Below, one piece after another: positions 9,563 through 19,711 of a stretch of DNA of 64,000 nt (its first letter is position 1; each line of letters begins with the position of its first letter). The notes beneath the pieces are model-generated. The model was not told where the DNA came from and searched no databases. It saw only the letters and a program-made list of their open reading frames with translations. This DNA comes from Izhakiella australiensis (GTDB lineage Bacteria > Pseudomonadota > Gammaproteobacteria > Enterobacterales > Enterobacteriaceae): NCBI RefSeq assembly GCF_002006995.1, contig NZ_MRUL01000002.1, forward strand, positions 248,001-312,000. Reading direction: 5' to 3'. Both the position numbers and the translations under genes were made by a program.

Positions 9563-11065
9563 TTAACCAACGCTGTGTTCCAGACTGATTGCCAGCAATT
9601 TTTGCGCTTCAACGGCGAATTCGAGCGGCAGTTCAGAAAATACGTCTTTACAAAAACCATTTACAATCATTGAGATGGCATCATCTTCGCTGATGCCGCG
9701 CTGCAGGCAATAAAACAGCTGATCTTCGCCAATACGCGAGGTGGTTGCTTCATGCTCCAGCTGAGCGCTATTGTTGCGCGCCTCTACGTAAGGGAAGGTG
9801 TGCGCGCCGCAATCTGGCCCGATGAGCATCGAGTCGCACTGCGTAAAGTTACGCGCGTTGGTTGCTGTCGGCATAATCTTCACCAGCCCGCGATAGGTGT
9901 TCTGACTTTTACCGGCGGAGATCCCCTTAGAAATAATGGTCGATTTGGTATTTTTACCAATATGGATCATCTTGGTTCCGGTGTCCGCCTGCTGGCGTCC
10001 GCTGGTCAATGCAACGGAAAAGAACTCACCGACCGAGTTATCGCCGCGCAGGATGCAGCTGGGGTATTTCCAGGTGATGGCCGAGCCGGTTTCCGACTGC
10101 GTCCAGGACATCTTGCTGTTTTCCCCTTCACAGAGCGCGCGCTTGGTAACAAAGTTCAGGATCCCGCCCTCGCCTTCGCCGCCAGGGAACCAATTCTGCA
10201 CCGTGGAATACTTCACTTCGGCGTTTTTGTGGATGATAACTTCCACCACCGCAGCGTGCAGCTGATAGGTATCACGCACCGGCGCCGAGCACCCTTCAAT
10301 ATAGCTGACGTAGCTATCTTCGTCGGCAATCAGGATGGTGCGTTCGAACTGGCCGGTTTTAGCGGCATTAATACGGAAATAGGTGGATAGCTCCATCGGG
10401 CAGCGCACGCCTTTCGGGATATAAACAAAGGTCCCGTCCGACGCCACCGCCGAATTAAGCGCAGCAAAGAAATTGTCGTTATGAGGCACCACGGTGCCGA
10501 GATACTGTTTTACCAGCTCCGGATGCTCCTGAATCGCCTCGCCGAACGAGCAAAAAATAATGCCCTGTTCCGCCAGCTTATGACGATAGGTGGTGGCAAC
10601 GGATACCGAATCAAAAATGGCGTCGACCGCCACTTCCCGACCTTCACGCACCGGAACGCCGAGCTGATCAAAGGCTTTTTCGACTTCCTGAGTGAGGAAG
10701 TTACTGGCAGGCTGAGCGCCGGAAGTCTGGGTGGCCCCCGGTTCAGAAGCGCAGCTGTCATTACAGACGCCGCACGACGGCGCTGAATAATAGCTGTAGT
10801 CCTGATAGTTCAGAGATTCGTAATGGGCTTTCAGCCAGTGCGGCTCTTCCATTTGCAGCCAGGCTTTATAGGCCTTAAGGCGAAACTCCAGCATCCATTC
10901 TGGCTCGTTGCGCTTGGCGGAAATGGCACGCACGACATCTTCGCTAATACCATGTTCCAGCTCATCAGTTTGCAGTTGAGTAAAGAAGCCCTCTTTATAC
11001 TTTTGCGGACCGCCTTCCCAGATATGTACCTCTTCAGATGCTGAGGTATCGCTGTTACGAGACAT
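9563..11065 (-). CDS. sufB: Fe-S cluster assembly scaffold protein SufB
   Basis: Main scaffold on which clusters form. The 500-residue product starts at the ATG at 11065 ([20 protein letters not shown]), matching E. coli MSRN; a GTG three codons earlier is open but less likely. Features are the [19 protein letters not shown] cysteine region, the core [20 protein letters not shown] and [14 protein letters not shown]. The gene begins five bases before the sufA stop would end, so the two are tightly packed. It is unchanged in overall layout from the family. Confidence 0.97.
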   Translation of the reverse strand: MSRNSDTSASEEVHIWEGGPQKYKEGFFTQLQTDELEHGISEDVVRAISAKRNEPEWMLEFRLKAYKAWLQMEEPHWLKAHYESLNYQDYSYYSAPSCGVCNDSCASEPGATQTSGAQPASNFLTQEVEKAFDQLGVPVREGREVAVDAIFDSVSVATTYRHKLAEQGIIFCSFGEAIQEHPELVKQYLGTVVPHNDNFFAALNSAVASDGTFVYIPKGVRCPMELSTYFRINAAKTGQFERTILIADEDSYVSYIEGCSAPVRDTYQLHAAVVEVIIHKNAEVKYSTVQNWFPGGEGEGGILNFVTKRALCEGENSKMSWTQSETGSAITWKYPSCILRGDNSVGEFFSVALTSGRQQADTGTKMIHIGKNTKSTIISKGISAGKSQNTYRGLVKIMPTATNARNFTQCDSMLIGPDCGAHTFPYVEARNNSAQLEHEATTSRIGEDQLFYCLQRGISEDDAISMIVNGFCKDVFSELPLEFAVEAQKLLAISLEHSVG

Positions 11066-11070
11066 AAGAA

Positions 11071-11445
11071 TCACTCAATGCCAAAGCTTTCACCACACCC
11101 ACAGGCGTGCTGCGCTTTAGGATTATTAAATTTAAACACCTGGTTCAGCCCTTCGCGGACATAATCCACTTCGGTACCGTCAATAAAAGGCATGGCCTGC
11201 AGCGGCACATACAAATAAGCCCCCTGGTGAGAAAAAACCAGGTCGTCACTGGCGGGCTCTTTAACCAAATCCATGGTGTAACCAAATCCGGCGCAGCCGG
11301 ACTGCTTAACGCCTAGCTTCAGCCCCTTCACTTCCGGGTCGCTAGCGGTCAGAGTCAGGATTTGCCTTGCAGCTCCGTCGGTGATGGTTAGTCCTTTCCA
11401 GACGAAATCTTCCGGTGAAAATGATGCGGGATTTACAGATTGCAT
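11071..11445 (-). CDS. sufA: A-type Fe-S carrier SufA
   Basis: Carries newly built Fe-S clusters to target proteins. The 124 residues hold the three conserved cysteines of the A-type family: [10 protein letters not shown] and, near the end, [12 protein letters not shown]. It is the first gene of sufABCDSE. Its 390-base upstream region holds the candidate suf promoter and, further away, the Fur palindrome of the divergent gene. Confidence 0.97.
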   Translation of the reverse strand: MQSVNPASFSPEDFVWKGLTITDGAARQILTLTASDPEVKGLKLGVKQSGCAGFGYTMDLVKEPASDDLVFSHQGAYLYVPLQAMPFIDGTEVDYVREGLNQVFKFNNPKAQHACGCGESFGIE

Positions 11446-11485
11446 AAATTACCTCACTATGCGGTAGCCCTGCGCTTTTACCTCT

Positions 11486-11513
11486 ATGGTAGTGATAACA
11501 ATAACCACTTCAA
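11486..11513 (-). promoter_or_regulatory. Candidate suf operon promoter
   Basis: On the minus strand TTGAAG (11508-11513), 16 bases, TACCAT (11486-11491) fits a sigma-70 promoter 40-68 bases before sufA. The spacer (tggttattgttatcac) is Fur/IscR-site-like in base content, and the E. coli operon is controlled by IscR, Fur, OxyR and IHF there. I can support the promoter only by spacing; I do not claim defined regulator sites. Confidence 0.4.
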
Positions 11514-11770
11514 CCTCTTGTTTTGCAGGGATAATATGAAATGGCCCTTTTTCCGCAGTTATTGACTAAGTTTAGACCCTTTCTGCCCCCTTGCGCCGGC
11601 GAGAAATTTTAATATTTGTCGCAACTATCCAGCTGTTTCTTAAAGACATTTTTTAAGGCCTGCCGACAAGACGCGGCCTGGCGCCGGCGGAAACATTATT
11701 TTCGTCCGGAAAGATTGGTTTTACCGATTTTTGCAACAGACAGCATATTTGGTTAAATGCGGCGACCATA

Positions 11771-11810
11771 TTGATAATTTGCCACGGGTGTATATGATAA
11801 TAATTATCAT
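11771..11810 (+). promoter_or_regulatory. Fur box overlapping a promoter of the 131-residue orphan gene
   Basis: The 17-base perfect palindrome ATGATAATAATTATCAT (11794-11810) contains TGATAAT-A-ATTATCA, an exact match to the 7-1-7 core Fur motif. It covers the -10 of a possible promoter TTGATA (11771-11776), 16 bases, TATGAT (11793-11798). It lies 24 bases before the ATG at 11835, so iron repression of that gene is the natural reading. It is over 340 bases from sufA and probably does not serve suf directly. Confidence 0.85.
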
Positions 11811-11834
11811 TACCGTGGAGGGTAGCTGTTAACG

Positions 11835-12230
11835 ATGTCGCAATCTATTAACGCCTGGCTTCAGCACCAAATTGACCAATATAAATTTCGTGTGCGCGAT
11901 CTTACCGTAGATTTCTATATGGCTCAGGCCAAGCTTAATCGTACGGAATGTAATCTTGATCAGCTGCGCAGTTTTAATGATACCTGCATGAACATGGCCG
12001 AGCTATGCCAAATGAATGGCGACGACCAGAGCTATCTTCATGCGCTTAGCCGTTTGCACCAGCGCCTGCTGACCGAGGTGAGCAACGACCGCCGCGATAA
12101 GCTGTTTCGCATGCAGGCCTGGCAGCTGGCGCGTCATTCTTTGACGCGCTTATGCCACCAGCTGGCGGTTAACGGCGAGTGGCAAAAGGCCAGCGCCTTG
12201 CAAACGGAGTTTGTGAAATACGCCTGGTGA
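11835..12230 (+). CDS. Unrecognised small helical protein, predicted Fur-regulated
   Basis: I do not recognise the family. The 131-residue product has no signal peptide or membrane segment and looks almost entirely alpha-helical, with many Leu, Gln, Arg and His (for example RLHQRLLTEVSNDRRDKLF) and four cysteines spaced at residues of about 39, 51, 57 and 107. It begins MSQSINAWLQHQIDQYKF. An SD GGAGGG lies 12 bases before the ATG. It is transcribed divergently from suf and convergently to ydiJ, a slot where E. coli has the unrelated ydiH and sRNA rydB. The Fur box in front implies expression in iron limitation; a role in iron or Fe-S metabolism is inference only. Confidence 0.8.
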   Translation: MSQSINAWLQHQIDQYKFRVRDLTVDFYMAQAKLNRTECNLDQLRSFNDTCMNMAELCQMNGDDQSYLHALSRLHQRLLTEVSNDRRDKLFRMQAWQLARHSLTRLCHQLAVNGEWQKASALQTEFVKYAW

Positions 12231-12243
12231 ACACTGCCATCGC

Positions 12244-15200
12244 TTACGTTTCTGCTGCATCATGCTGTCGCGAGACGGCCCGCTCCGGCATCAGTTCCAG
12301 CAGCGCTTGCAGCGGATGGCGCACCCCGCTGCCCTCAAAGCGTTTTACCTGACTACGGCAGGAATAACCGGTTGCCAGACAGCGTTGTCGCGGCAGTTTC
12401 TCCAGCGCCGGATGCCATGACTGCTCGAAAATAGCCAGCGAATTTTCATGGTTAGCAACTTCATGACCGTAGGTTCCCGCCATGCCGCAGCAGCCGGTGC
12501 TAATATTCTTCAGCGTGGCGCCAAAGCGGGCAAAGATGCCTTGCCACTGCTGCGGCGCAGACGGTAGCGCCGTCACCTCGGTACAATGACCGAACAAATA
12601 CCAGGCTTCGCCGCCAGCAGGCGGCGCCTCGCGCCCGGCCAGCGCCTGATGGAGCCATTCGTGTACCAGCAAAACGTGAAAGTCGCCGCGCTTATCTCCC
12701 AGCAGCTGACGATATTCGTCGCGATAGCATAGCACCAGTGCCGCATCAACCCCGACCATCGGCATCCCCAGCCGGGCGACGCGATTGAGAAAATCAGCGG
12801 TTTTTTTCGCGGTGCGGGCAAAGCGTTGCAGAAAGCCTTTCACATGCTGAGCCTTACCGTTGGGCGAGAACGGCAACACCACCGGCTGATAGCCCAGTCG
12901 GGAAATCAGTTGGACAAAATCCGCCACCAGCTGCGCCTCATAGTAGCTGGTGAAGGCGTCCTGAACCACCAGCACGGTATTCGCGCGCGCCTCGCTATTC
13001 AATCCTTCCAGCTGTTCAAGGGTCATGGTGACATTACGCTGGCCAACCAGCTGCTGTTTTAGCGTTGGCGAGGAGAGCAGCGGCAGGTCAACCATGCCAA
13101 TATGCTGACGGCTCAGCTCACGCATCCACGGCTGGCGCAGAAAGAAGTTAAAGGTTTTCGGCGCTTTTGCCATTAGCGGCGCGTAACTTTCAACGCTGGC
13201 CACCAGATAGTCGCTGGCCGGACGCAGGTAGCGCGTGTGGTAAAGCTGCAAAAAGCGCGATCGAAAGTCAGGAACATCAATCTTAATCGGACATTGCGTG
13301 GAGCAGGCTTTGCAGGCAAGGCAGCCAGACATCGCCTCTTTGACTTCATGGGAAAAGTCATATTCCCCGCGGCGGGCATGCCAGCTGTTACGGGTGCGCT
13401 GAATCAGCGCGCGCAGGCTGATACGGTTTTCCGACAGCTGCTTTTCCAGCGTAAGGGGATCGACGCCCTGCTCCGCCAGCAGCCGCAGCCATTCTCGCGT
13501 CAGCGTAGCGCGACCTTTTGGCGAGTGGATACGGTTACGGGTAATTTTCATTGACGGACACATCGGGCTGTTGACGTCAAAATTAAAACACAGGCCGTTG
13601 CCATTACATTCCAGCGCGCCGCGAAACGAATGACGTATGGTAATCGGGATCTGGCGGTCGAAGCTGCCACGGGTCGGAGAGTCAACAGTTTTCATTGGCG
13701 CATCAACGCCGTAAGGCGGGCAAATTTTACCCGGATTGAGGCGGTTTTGCGGGTCAAAGGCGGCTTTGATGCGGCGTAACTCATCATACAACTCCGCACC
13801 AAAGAACGCGGGGCTGTACTCGGCGCGAAAGCCCTTACCGTGCTCACCCCACAGCAATCCGCCGTAGCGGGCCGTCAACGCAACGACCTCGTCAGACAGC
13901 GTCTTCATCAGCTTTTCCTGCTGCGGATCGCACATGTCCAGCGCCGGGCGAACGTGCAGTACGCCGGCATCAACGTGGCCAAACATGCCGTAGCTCAGAT
14001 TGTGACTATCCAGCAGCGCGCGGAACTCGGTAATATAATCCGCCAGGCGCTCAGGCGGAACGCAGGTGTCCTCGACAAACGGGATCGGCTTGGCGCGGCC
14101 TTTGGCATTTCCTAATAAGCCCACCGCCTTTTTACGCATGGCATAAATACGCTCAATTCCCTGTAAATCGCCGCAAACTTGATAACCAATGATACCGCCT
14201 TGCTGTGCGGCCATCAGCCCATCCAGATTCTGACACAGCGAATCAAGCTGCTTTTCGATGGCCTCGCTATCGTCACCGGCAAACTCAACGATATTTAATC
14301 CCTGCATGGTTTTATCAGCGACGTCGGTTATCAGATCGTTTACCGAATGCCAGACGATATCTTCACGTGCCAGATTCAGCACCTTCGAGTCGACCGTCTC
14401 TACCGAAAGCGCGTTGGCTTCCACCATCAGCGGCGCGTTACGCAGCGCAGAGTCAAATGAATCATATTTAATGTTCACCAGTCTGCGCACTTTTGGCAGC
14501 GGCGTAATATTCAGCCGCGCTTCGGTAATCAGCGCCAGGGTGCCTTCTGCGCCGCACAGGATGCGCGTCAGGTCCACCTGCTGTAAATCATCACTGATGA
14601 CATGGCGCAGATCGTAACCGGTAAGAAAACGGTTGAGTTTGGGAAATTTTTCGACTATCAGCTGGCGCTGCTCGCGACAGCGTTCCAGCACGGTTTTATA
14701 GATGCGTCCTTCCGGGGTATTTTCAGCGGCGAGGGTTTCCGCCAGCGCCACCGGCATCGCGCGCGTATCAATGATTTCACCGCCCAGCAGCACCGCGCGC
14801 AGACCCAGCACGTGATCGGAGGTTTTACCATAAACCAGCGAGCCCTGGCCCGACGCGTCGGTATTAATCATACCGCCGAGCGTCGCGCGGTTGCTGGTAG
14901 ACAGTTCGGGAGAGAAGAAGTAGCCATGGGGCCTGAGCCAGGCGTTGAGCTGATCTTTTACTACCCCGGCTTCCACTCTCACCCAGCCTTCCTGCGGGTT
15001 TACCTCCAGGATGCGATTCATGTAGCGCGACATGTCAATCACCATCCCCTGATTAAGCGATTGCCCGTTAGTACCGGTACCGCCGCCGCGCGGGGTAAAA
15101 ACCAATTGACTAAAGCGATCTTCACCGGCGATACGGGCAATTAGCGCCACATCCGCCGTCGAGCGAGGGTAAAGGACCGCATCCGGCAGCAGCTGATAAA

Positions 15201-15339
15201 TGCTGTTATCGGTCGACATCGCCAGACGATCGGCATAGCTGGTTGCGCTGTCGCCGGTAAAACCTTGCTGTTTCAGGGTGTCTAAAAATGTCAGCACCAG
15301 TTGAATCAGGCCTGGTGCCTGGGAAATCTGTGGGATCAT
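12244..15339 (-). CDS. ydiJ: FAD/4Fe-4S oxidoreductase YdiJ (D-2-hydroxyglutarate dehydrogenase family)
   Basis: Large cytosolic flavoprotein of 1031 residues. The N-terminal half is an FAD-binding PCMH/GlcD-type dehydrogenase (FTPRGGGTGTNGQ, ELSTSNRATLGGMINTDASG, HVDAGVLHVRP). The C-terminal half carries a cysteine cluster GCLACKACSTQCPIKI and a CCG-like motif STGCCGMAGTYGHE, as in GlpC-type electron-transfer subunits. The start at 15339 gives MIPQISQAPG, as in E. coli YdiJ; 17 extra upstream codons are open but not homologous. E. coli YdiJ has been described as a D-2-hydroxyglutarate dehydrogenase (family knowledge). Confidence 0.93.
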   Translation of the reverse strand: MIPQISQAPGLIQLVLTFLDTLKQQGFTGDSATSYADRLAMSTDNSIYQLLPDAVLYPRSTADVALIARIAGEDRFSQLVFTPRGGGTGTNGQSLNQGMVIDMSRYMNRILEVNPQEGWVRVEAGVVKDQLNAWLRPHGYFFSPELSTSNRATLGGMINTDASGQGSLVYGKTSDHVLGLRAVLLGGEIIDTRAMPVALAETLAAENTPEGRIYKTVLERCREQRQLIVEKFPKLNRFLTGYDLRHVISDDLQQVDLTRILCGAEGTLALITEARLNITPLPKVRRLVNIKYDSFDSALRNAPLMVEANALSVETVDSKVLNLAREDIVWHSVNDLITDVADKTMQGLNIVEFAGDDSEAIEKQLDSLCQNLDGLMAAQQGGIIGYQVCGDLQGIERIYAMRKKAVGLLGNAKGRAKPIPFVEDTCVPPERLADYITEFRALLDSHNLSYGMFGHVDAGVLHVRPALDMCDPQQEKLMKTLSDEVVALTARYGGLLWGEHGKGFRAEYSPAFFGAELYDELRRIKAAFDPQNRLNPGKICPPYGVDAPMKTVDSPTRGSFDRQIPITIRHSFRGALECNGNGLCFNFDVNSPMCPSMKITRNRIHSPKGRATLTREWLRLLAEQGVDPLTLEKQLSENRISLRALIQRTRNSWHARRGEYDFSHEVKEAMSGCLACKACSTQCPIKIDVPDFRSRFLQLYHTRYLRPASDYLVASVESYAPLMAKAPKTFNFFLRQPWMRELSRQHIGMVDLPLLSSPTLKQQLVGQRNVTMTLEQLEGLNSEARANTVLVVQDAFTSYYEAQLVADFVQLISRLGYQPVVLPFSPNGKAQHVKGFLQRFARTAKKTADFLNRVARLGMPMVGVDAALVLCYRDEYRQLLGDKRGDFHVLLVHEWLHQALAGREAPPAGGEAWYLFGHCTEVTALPSAPQQWQGIFARFGATLKNISTGCCGMAGTYGHEVANHENSLAIFEQSWHPALEKLPRQRCLATGYSCRSQVKRFEGSGVRHPLQALLELMPERAVSRQHDAAET

Positions 15340-15585
15340 TATCAGGTGACCAACTCGGTTAGATGAAATCCAGGGCTTTATCTGCGGCACTCGCTATGCC
15401 GGAGTGTTGTTTTTATCATATTTTTCCGCTTACTGTCGTCTAATCTGCGACTTATCATGATGCCAACAAGTTTGTTTCTGTAAAAAATCGCAGAAATACA
15501 TCATGCTTAAAGACGTTGCCTGCACCGTTCTGTGCTGAAAGTCGGGCGATTTATCTTAATCATTTATTAAAGGAAGCGTCGCTGT

Positions 15586-16707
15586 ATGAACTTGTCGCAA
15601 AAGGAATGGGATTTAACGCAAATCATATTCTTACTGATGTTCATTACTCTATTGATTCTCGCCTGCTTTTGGGTGATCCAGCCTTTTATATTGGGTTTTG
15701 CATGGGCAAGTATGGTGGTAATCGCCACCTGGCCGCTGATGCTGCGCATCCAGCACTGGCTTTGGGGACGTCGCAGTCTGGCCGTGATTGTCATGACGCT
15801 GTTACTGTTGCTGCTATTTATTATTCCCGTTGCGCTGCTGGTCAGCGGCTTGATCGATAACAGCGCGCCGGTGGTCGCCTGGGTCACCTCAGGACATCTC
15901 CAGCTGCCTGAGCTGGAATGGCTTAAAAGCATTCCGCTGGCCGGCGACAAACTTTATTCTGGCTATCATAGCCTGGTGGCCGGCGGCGGCGGCGCGCTGA
16001 TGGCAAAAGTTCAACCCTACATTGGCCGCACGACCGGCTTCTTTATGGCGCAGGCGGGCCATTTTGGCCGCTTTATGATGCATCTTGGCGTCATGCTGCT
16101 GTTCAGCATTTTGCTTTACTGGCGCGGTGAACAGGTCGGCCAGGGTATCCGCCACTTTGCCTTTCGTCTGGCATCACGGCGCGGCGATGCCGCCGTATTA
16201 CTGGCAGCACAGGCAATACGCGCGGTGGCGCTCGGCGTAGTAGTTACCGCCCTTGTTCAGGGGGTGCTTGGCGGCATCGGGCTGGCGATATCCGGTATCC
16301 CCTATGCCACGCTGCTAACGGTTCTGATGATCCTTTGCTGCCTGGTGCAGCTGGGACCGCTGCTGGTGTTAATCCCGGCCATTATCTGGCTGTACTGGAG
16401 CGGCGATACCACCTGGGGAACCGTTTTACTGGTATGGAGCTGCGTGGTAGGAACCCTCGACAACGTGCTGCGCCCGATGTTGATTCGCATGGGCGCTGAC
16501 CTGCCGATGATACTCATTCTTTCCGGCGTCATCGGCGGGCTGATCGCTTTTGGCATGATTGGCTTGTTTATTGGCCCGGTAGTTCTGGCGGTTTCTTATC
16601 GGCTGGTGTCGGTCTGGATGCATGAATCCCCTGCGCCTGAGGACGATCCAGATGAGGTTGTCGAAGAGCTCAGTGATGAGCAGGAACAGCTGGACGCCGA
16701 CCATTAA
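15586..16707 (+). CDS. ydiK: AI-2E family inner-membrane transporter YdiK
   Basis: Polytopic membrane protein of 373 residues with about eight hydrophobic segments and the family's glycine-rich C-terminal core (RPMLIRMGADLPMILILSGV). Members of the AI-2E (PerM/TqsA) family export small molecules or act as antiporters; the substrate of YdiK is not known. The C-terminal tail is strongly acidic. An SD AAAGGAAG precedes the ATG. A long nested hairpin follows the gene. Confidence 0.9.
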   Translation: MNLSQKEWDLTQIIFLLMFITLLILACFWVIQPFILGFAWASMVVIATWPLMLRIQHWLWGRRSLAVIVMTLLLLLLFIIPVALLVSGLIDNSAPVVAWVTSGHLQLPELEWLKSIPLAGDKLYSGYHSLVAGGGGALMAKVQPYIGRTTGFFMAQAGHFGRFMMHLGVMLLFSILLYWRGEQVGQGIRHFAFRLASRRGDAAVLLAAQAIRAVALGVVVTALVQGVLGGIGLAISGIPYATLLTVLMILCCLVQLGPLLVLIPAIIWLYWSGDTTWGTVLLVWSCVVGTLDNVLRPMLIRMGADLPMILILSGVIGGLIAFGMIGLFIGPVVLAVSYRLVSVWMHESPAPEDDPDEVVEELSDEQEQLDADH

Positions 16708-16730
16708 TTATCAATGCTGCAGTTAATTCC

Positions 16731-16779
16731 CTGGCGCCCTGCCTGTAGCCGCGGTATTCAGTGCCGCGGCGGGCGCCAG
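16731..16779. other. Long nested GC-rich hairpin after ydiK
   Basis: Outer arms CTGGCGCCC (16731-16739) and GGGCGCCAG (16771-16779) pair perfectly, and an inner stem GCCGCGG/CCGCGGC sits within. No T-run follows, so it is not a canonical terminator; it may be a 3' mRNA-stabilising or REP-like element. Confidence 0.6.
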
Positions 16780-16942
16780 TGTGGAAATTTCAGCGCAGCG
16801 CCATTGTTTAGAGTTACTGATTGAAATCCATCTTCTCCAATTAATTTCCCTAAAAAACATTTGCTCTTAGTGATGCTTTTATCCGCTTTTATATTAATAA
16901 CGCCGTCTGCTTTGTGACGAAAGTTTACCGGTACTAAACTAT

Positions 16943-16956
16943 TAAGATGATTCTTA
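16943..16956 (+). promoter_or_regulatory. RcsB box in front of rprA
   Basis: TAAGATGATTCTTA is a near-palindromic match to the RcsAB/RcsB box (TAAGAAT-ATTCTTA type) and lies about 30-40 bases upstream of the inferred rprA start. RprA is a classic RcsB-activated sRNA, so site and gene support each other. Confidence 0.7.
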
Positions 16957-16984
16957 GAGACGCATTAGACCACACTGAATAGTA

Positions 16985-17096
16985 TGGTTGATATGTTGAG
17001 ATCAACCCTATGATTTTTCAACAACCTTTTCCCCTGAGTAAAGTGAAGAATTGCTGTGTGTAGTCTTTGCCCATCCCATGCGATGGGCTTTTTTTT
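16985..17096 (+). ncRNA. rprA: Small regulatory RNA RprA
   Basis: Hfq-dependent sRNA that in E. coli activates rpoS translation and acts on csgD, dgcM and other mRNAs. The 3' part (CCCCTGAGT, then GAATTGCTGTGTGTAGTCTT, then a GCCCATC/GATGGGC hairpin and T8) matches the E. coli RNA almost base for base. The 5' part is a seven-base-pair stem GGTTGAT/ATCAACC that differs in sequence from E. coli but keeps a hairpin. It lies after ydiK, as in E. coli. The 5' end is estimated from the first stem. Confidence 0.9.
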
Positions 17097-17335
17097 GTCT
17101 AAAATCCGCCCCCCATTTTCTGCTCAAAGCGACCAGGATAATTCTTTCCAGGCTTAATTAACCTTCGCTTCGCTTGCCAGTTAATCTTCCCAATCGGGCG
17201 CCAGCCTCTGGCCTGTAGCGGTCCTGAGTCGCTATGAGCGAAAAATAAAACGTCCCGCGGCGTATAAACGGCGCGGGACGCAGATTGCTGATGCAAAACC
17301 GGCGGCGCGGAATCAACGACGCCGGTTCAGGTTCG
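17097..17335. other. Gap between rprA and ppsA
   Basis: No gene supported. E. coli has further ydi genes near this position; here only the ppsA terminator (17241-17280) is recognisable. A 65-codon minus-strand frame at 17099-17296 has no SD and no recognisable protein features. Confidence 0.6.
17241..17280 (-). terminator. Terminator of ppsA
   Basis: On the minus strand the stem CGTCCCGC/GCGGGACG is followed by TTTTATTTTT. It begins about 55 bases after the ppsA stop. Confidence 0.9.
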
Positions 17336-19711
17336 TTACTTCAGCTGCGATAATGACAGCCAGGTCTGCACCACGGTATCCGGGTTCAGCGAAAGACTAT
17401 CGATGCCCTCTTCCATCAACCAGGCGGCGAAGTCTTCATGATCTGACGGACCCTGACCACATATGCCGACGTATTTACCCTGTTTCTTCGCCGCTTTAAT
17501 CGCCATCGACAGCAGCGCTTTCACCGCGTCGTTGCGTTCGTCAAACAGTTCGGAAACCACGCCGGAATCCCTGTCCAGTCCCAGCGCCAGCTGGGTCATA
17601 TCGTTAGAACCGATAGAAAAGCCATCGAAGTATTCGAGGAACTGTTCTGCCAGCAGCGCATTGGACGGAATTTCACACATCATGATCAGCTTAAGGCCGT
17701 TCTCGCCGCGCTTCAGTCCCTGACGCGCCAGCTCTTCAACAACGGCTTTCGCCTGCGCCACCGTACGCACAAACGGGATCATAATCTCAACGTTGGTCAG
17801 TCCCATTTCATCGCGCACGCGCCTTACCGCCGCACACTCCAGCGCAAAGGCCGCGCGGAAGCTTTCTGACACGTAGCGGCCAGCGCCACGAAAGCCCAGC
17901 ATCGGGTTTTCTTCTTCCGGCTCGTAGCGATCGCCGCCAACCAGATTGGCATATTCATTAGATTTAAAGTCGCTAAGACGCACAATCACCCGCTTAGGTG
18001 CAAAGGCAGCGCCCAACGTCGCGATACCTTCAGTCAGGCGAGCAACATAAAATTCAACCGGATCGTCAAAGCCTTTCATCATGTCACGGATCTGGCGCTG
18101 TAGCTCCGGCGTTTGCTGGTCGAATTCCAGCAGCGCACGGGGATGAACGCCAATCATGCGGTTGATGATAAACTCCAGGCGCGCCAGACCAACCCCCTCG
18201 TTCGGCAGGCAGGCAAAATCAAATGCGCGATCGGGATTGCCGACGTTCATCATGATTTTCAGCGGCAGCGGCGGCATTTCGTCAACCTGCGAACTGGTTA
18301 CTTCAAAATCGAGCAGATCGTTATAAACATAGCCGGTGTCACCCTCCGCACAGGAAACGGTGACCTTGTGACCATCTTTAATTTTATCGGTGGCATCACC
18401 GCAGCCGACCACGGCAGGAATGCCCAGCTCACGGGCAATAATTGCCGCATGACAGGTACGTCCGCCACGGTTAGTCACAATCGCCGAGGCCTTTTTCATG
18501 ATCGGCTCCCAGTCAGGGTCGGTCATATCGGTAACCAGCACGTCGCCTTTCTGAATACGGTTCATTTCGCTGATGTCGTGGATCACTTTCACTTCACCCG
18601 CGCCGATGCGATGCCCGATAGCGCGTCCCTCAATCACCACCTTGCCTTTTCCTTGCAGGGTATAGCGTTCCATCACCTGGCCATTGGAGCGTACGGTTTC
18701 CGGCCGCGCCTGCACGATAAACAGCTTGCCGGTGTGACCATCTTTTGCCCATTCAATATCCATGGGACGTTTGTAGTGCTGCTCTATCTGCACTGCCTGA
18801 CGCGCCAGCGCTTCCACCTCATCATTGCTCAGGCAAAAGCGGTCACGCTCGGCTTCCGCCACATCTTCCACTTTGACCTGCTCGCCGTGTTCGCGCGAGT
18901 CGGCATATACCATGCGCACTTTCTTCGAACCCATGTTACGCCGCACGATCGACGGACGGCCAGCAGCCAGCGTCGGTTTATGTACGTAGTATTCGTCAGG
19001 GTTAACCGCGCCCTGCACCACCATTTCACCCAGCCCAAGGGCAGCGGTAATAAACACCACCTGGTCGAATCCGGATTCGGTATCAATGGTAAACATCACC
19101 CCGGCCGCCGCCAGGTCAGAGCGCACCATGCGCTGTACGCCGGCAGAAAGCGCGACGCCGCGATGATCGTAGCCCTGATGCACGCGATAGGAAATCGCAC
19201 GGTCATTAAATAGCGAGGCGTAGACGTGTTTGACGGCGATCATCACCGCATCAATGCCCTGCACGTTAAGAAATGTTTCTTGCTGCCCGGCAAAGGAGGC
19301 GTCAGGCATATCCTCAGCCGTTGCCGATGAGCGAACGGCAAATGAAGCCTCTGCGTCATCAGAAGAAAGGGTTTCATAAGCTTCGCGGATCGCCGTTTCC
19401 AGTGCCGGCTGGAATGGCGTTTCGACGATCCACTGGCGGATCTGCTTACCCGCTTTGGCCAATTCATCCACATCGTCCACATCGGTTTTATCCAGCAAAT
19501 CATAGATACGCTGATTAACGCCGCTTTGATCGAGAAACTGATTAAAAGCATCTGAGGTGGTTGCAAAACCATTGGGTACAGAGACGCCCAGAGACGACAA
19601 ATTAGTAATCATTTCACCCAGAGAGGCATTTTTGCCTCCCACCCGATCAACATCATTCATGCCCAATTGGTTGTACCAGAGCACAAGCGGCATATCACTT
19701 TTCGTGGACAT
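17336..19711 (-). CDS. ppsA: Phosphoenolpyruvate synthase
   Basis: Converts pyruvate, ATP and water to PEP, AMP and phosphate for gluconeogenesis. The 791 residues comprise an N-terminal ATP-grasp domain ([31 protein letters not shown]), the phosphohistidine domain with [21 protein letters not shown] (catalytic His), and a C-terminal PEP/pyruvate barrel ([28 protein letters not shown]). Its control gene ppsR is divergent, 476 bases away. A perfect-consensus Cra site lies upstream, as expected for this Cra-activated gene. Confidence 0.97.
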   Translation of the reverse strand: MSTKSDMPLVLWYNQLGMNDVDRVGGKNASLGEMITNLSSLGVSVPNGFATTSDAFNQFLDQSGVNQRIYDLLDKTDVDDVDELAKAGKQIRQWIVETPFQPALETAIREAYETLSSDDAEASFAVRSSATAEDMPDASFAGQQETFLNVQGIDAVMIAVKHVYASLFNDRAISYRVHQGYDHRGVALSAGVQRMVRSDLAAAGVMFTIDTESGFDQVVFITAALGLGEMVVQGAVNPDEYYVHKPTLAAGRPSIVRRNMGSKKVRMVYADSREHGEQVKVEDVAEAERDRFCLSNDEVEALARQAVQIEQHYKRPMDIEWAKDGHTGKLFIVQARPETVRSNGQVMERYTLQGKGKVVIEGRAIGHRIGAGEVKVIHDISEMNRIQKGDVLVTDMTDPDWEPIMKKASAIVTNRGGRTCHAAIIARELGIPAVVGCGDATDKIKDGHKVTVSCAEGDTGYVYNDLLDFEVTSSQVDEMPPLPLKIMMNVGNPDRAFDFACLPNEGVGLARLEFIINRMIGVHPRALLEFDQQTPELQRQIRDMMKGFDDPVEFYVARLTEGIATLGAAFAPKRVIVRLSDFKSNEYANLVGGDRYEPEEENPMLGFRGAGRYVSESFRAAFALECAAVRRVRDEMGLTNVEIMIPFVRTVAQAKAVVEELARQGLKRGENGLKLIMMCEIPSNALLAEQFLEYFDGFSIGSNDMTQLALGLDRDSGVVSELFDERNDAVKALLSMAIKAAKKQGKYVGICGQGPSDHEDFAAWLMEEGIDSLSLNPDTVVQTWLSLSQLK

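Noticed and set aside
17099..17296. 65-codon minus-strand frame after rprA
   Set aside because: It includes the ppsA terminator and has no SD.
18113..19213. 366-codon frame antisense to ppsA
   Set aside because: Shadow of the conserved ppsA coding sequence; His/Asn-rich composition typical of antisense frames.
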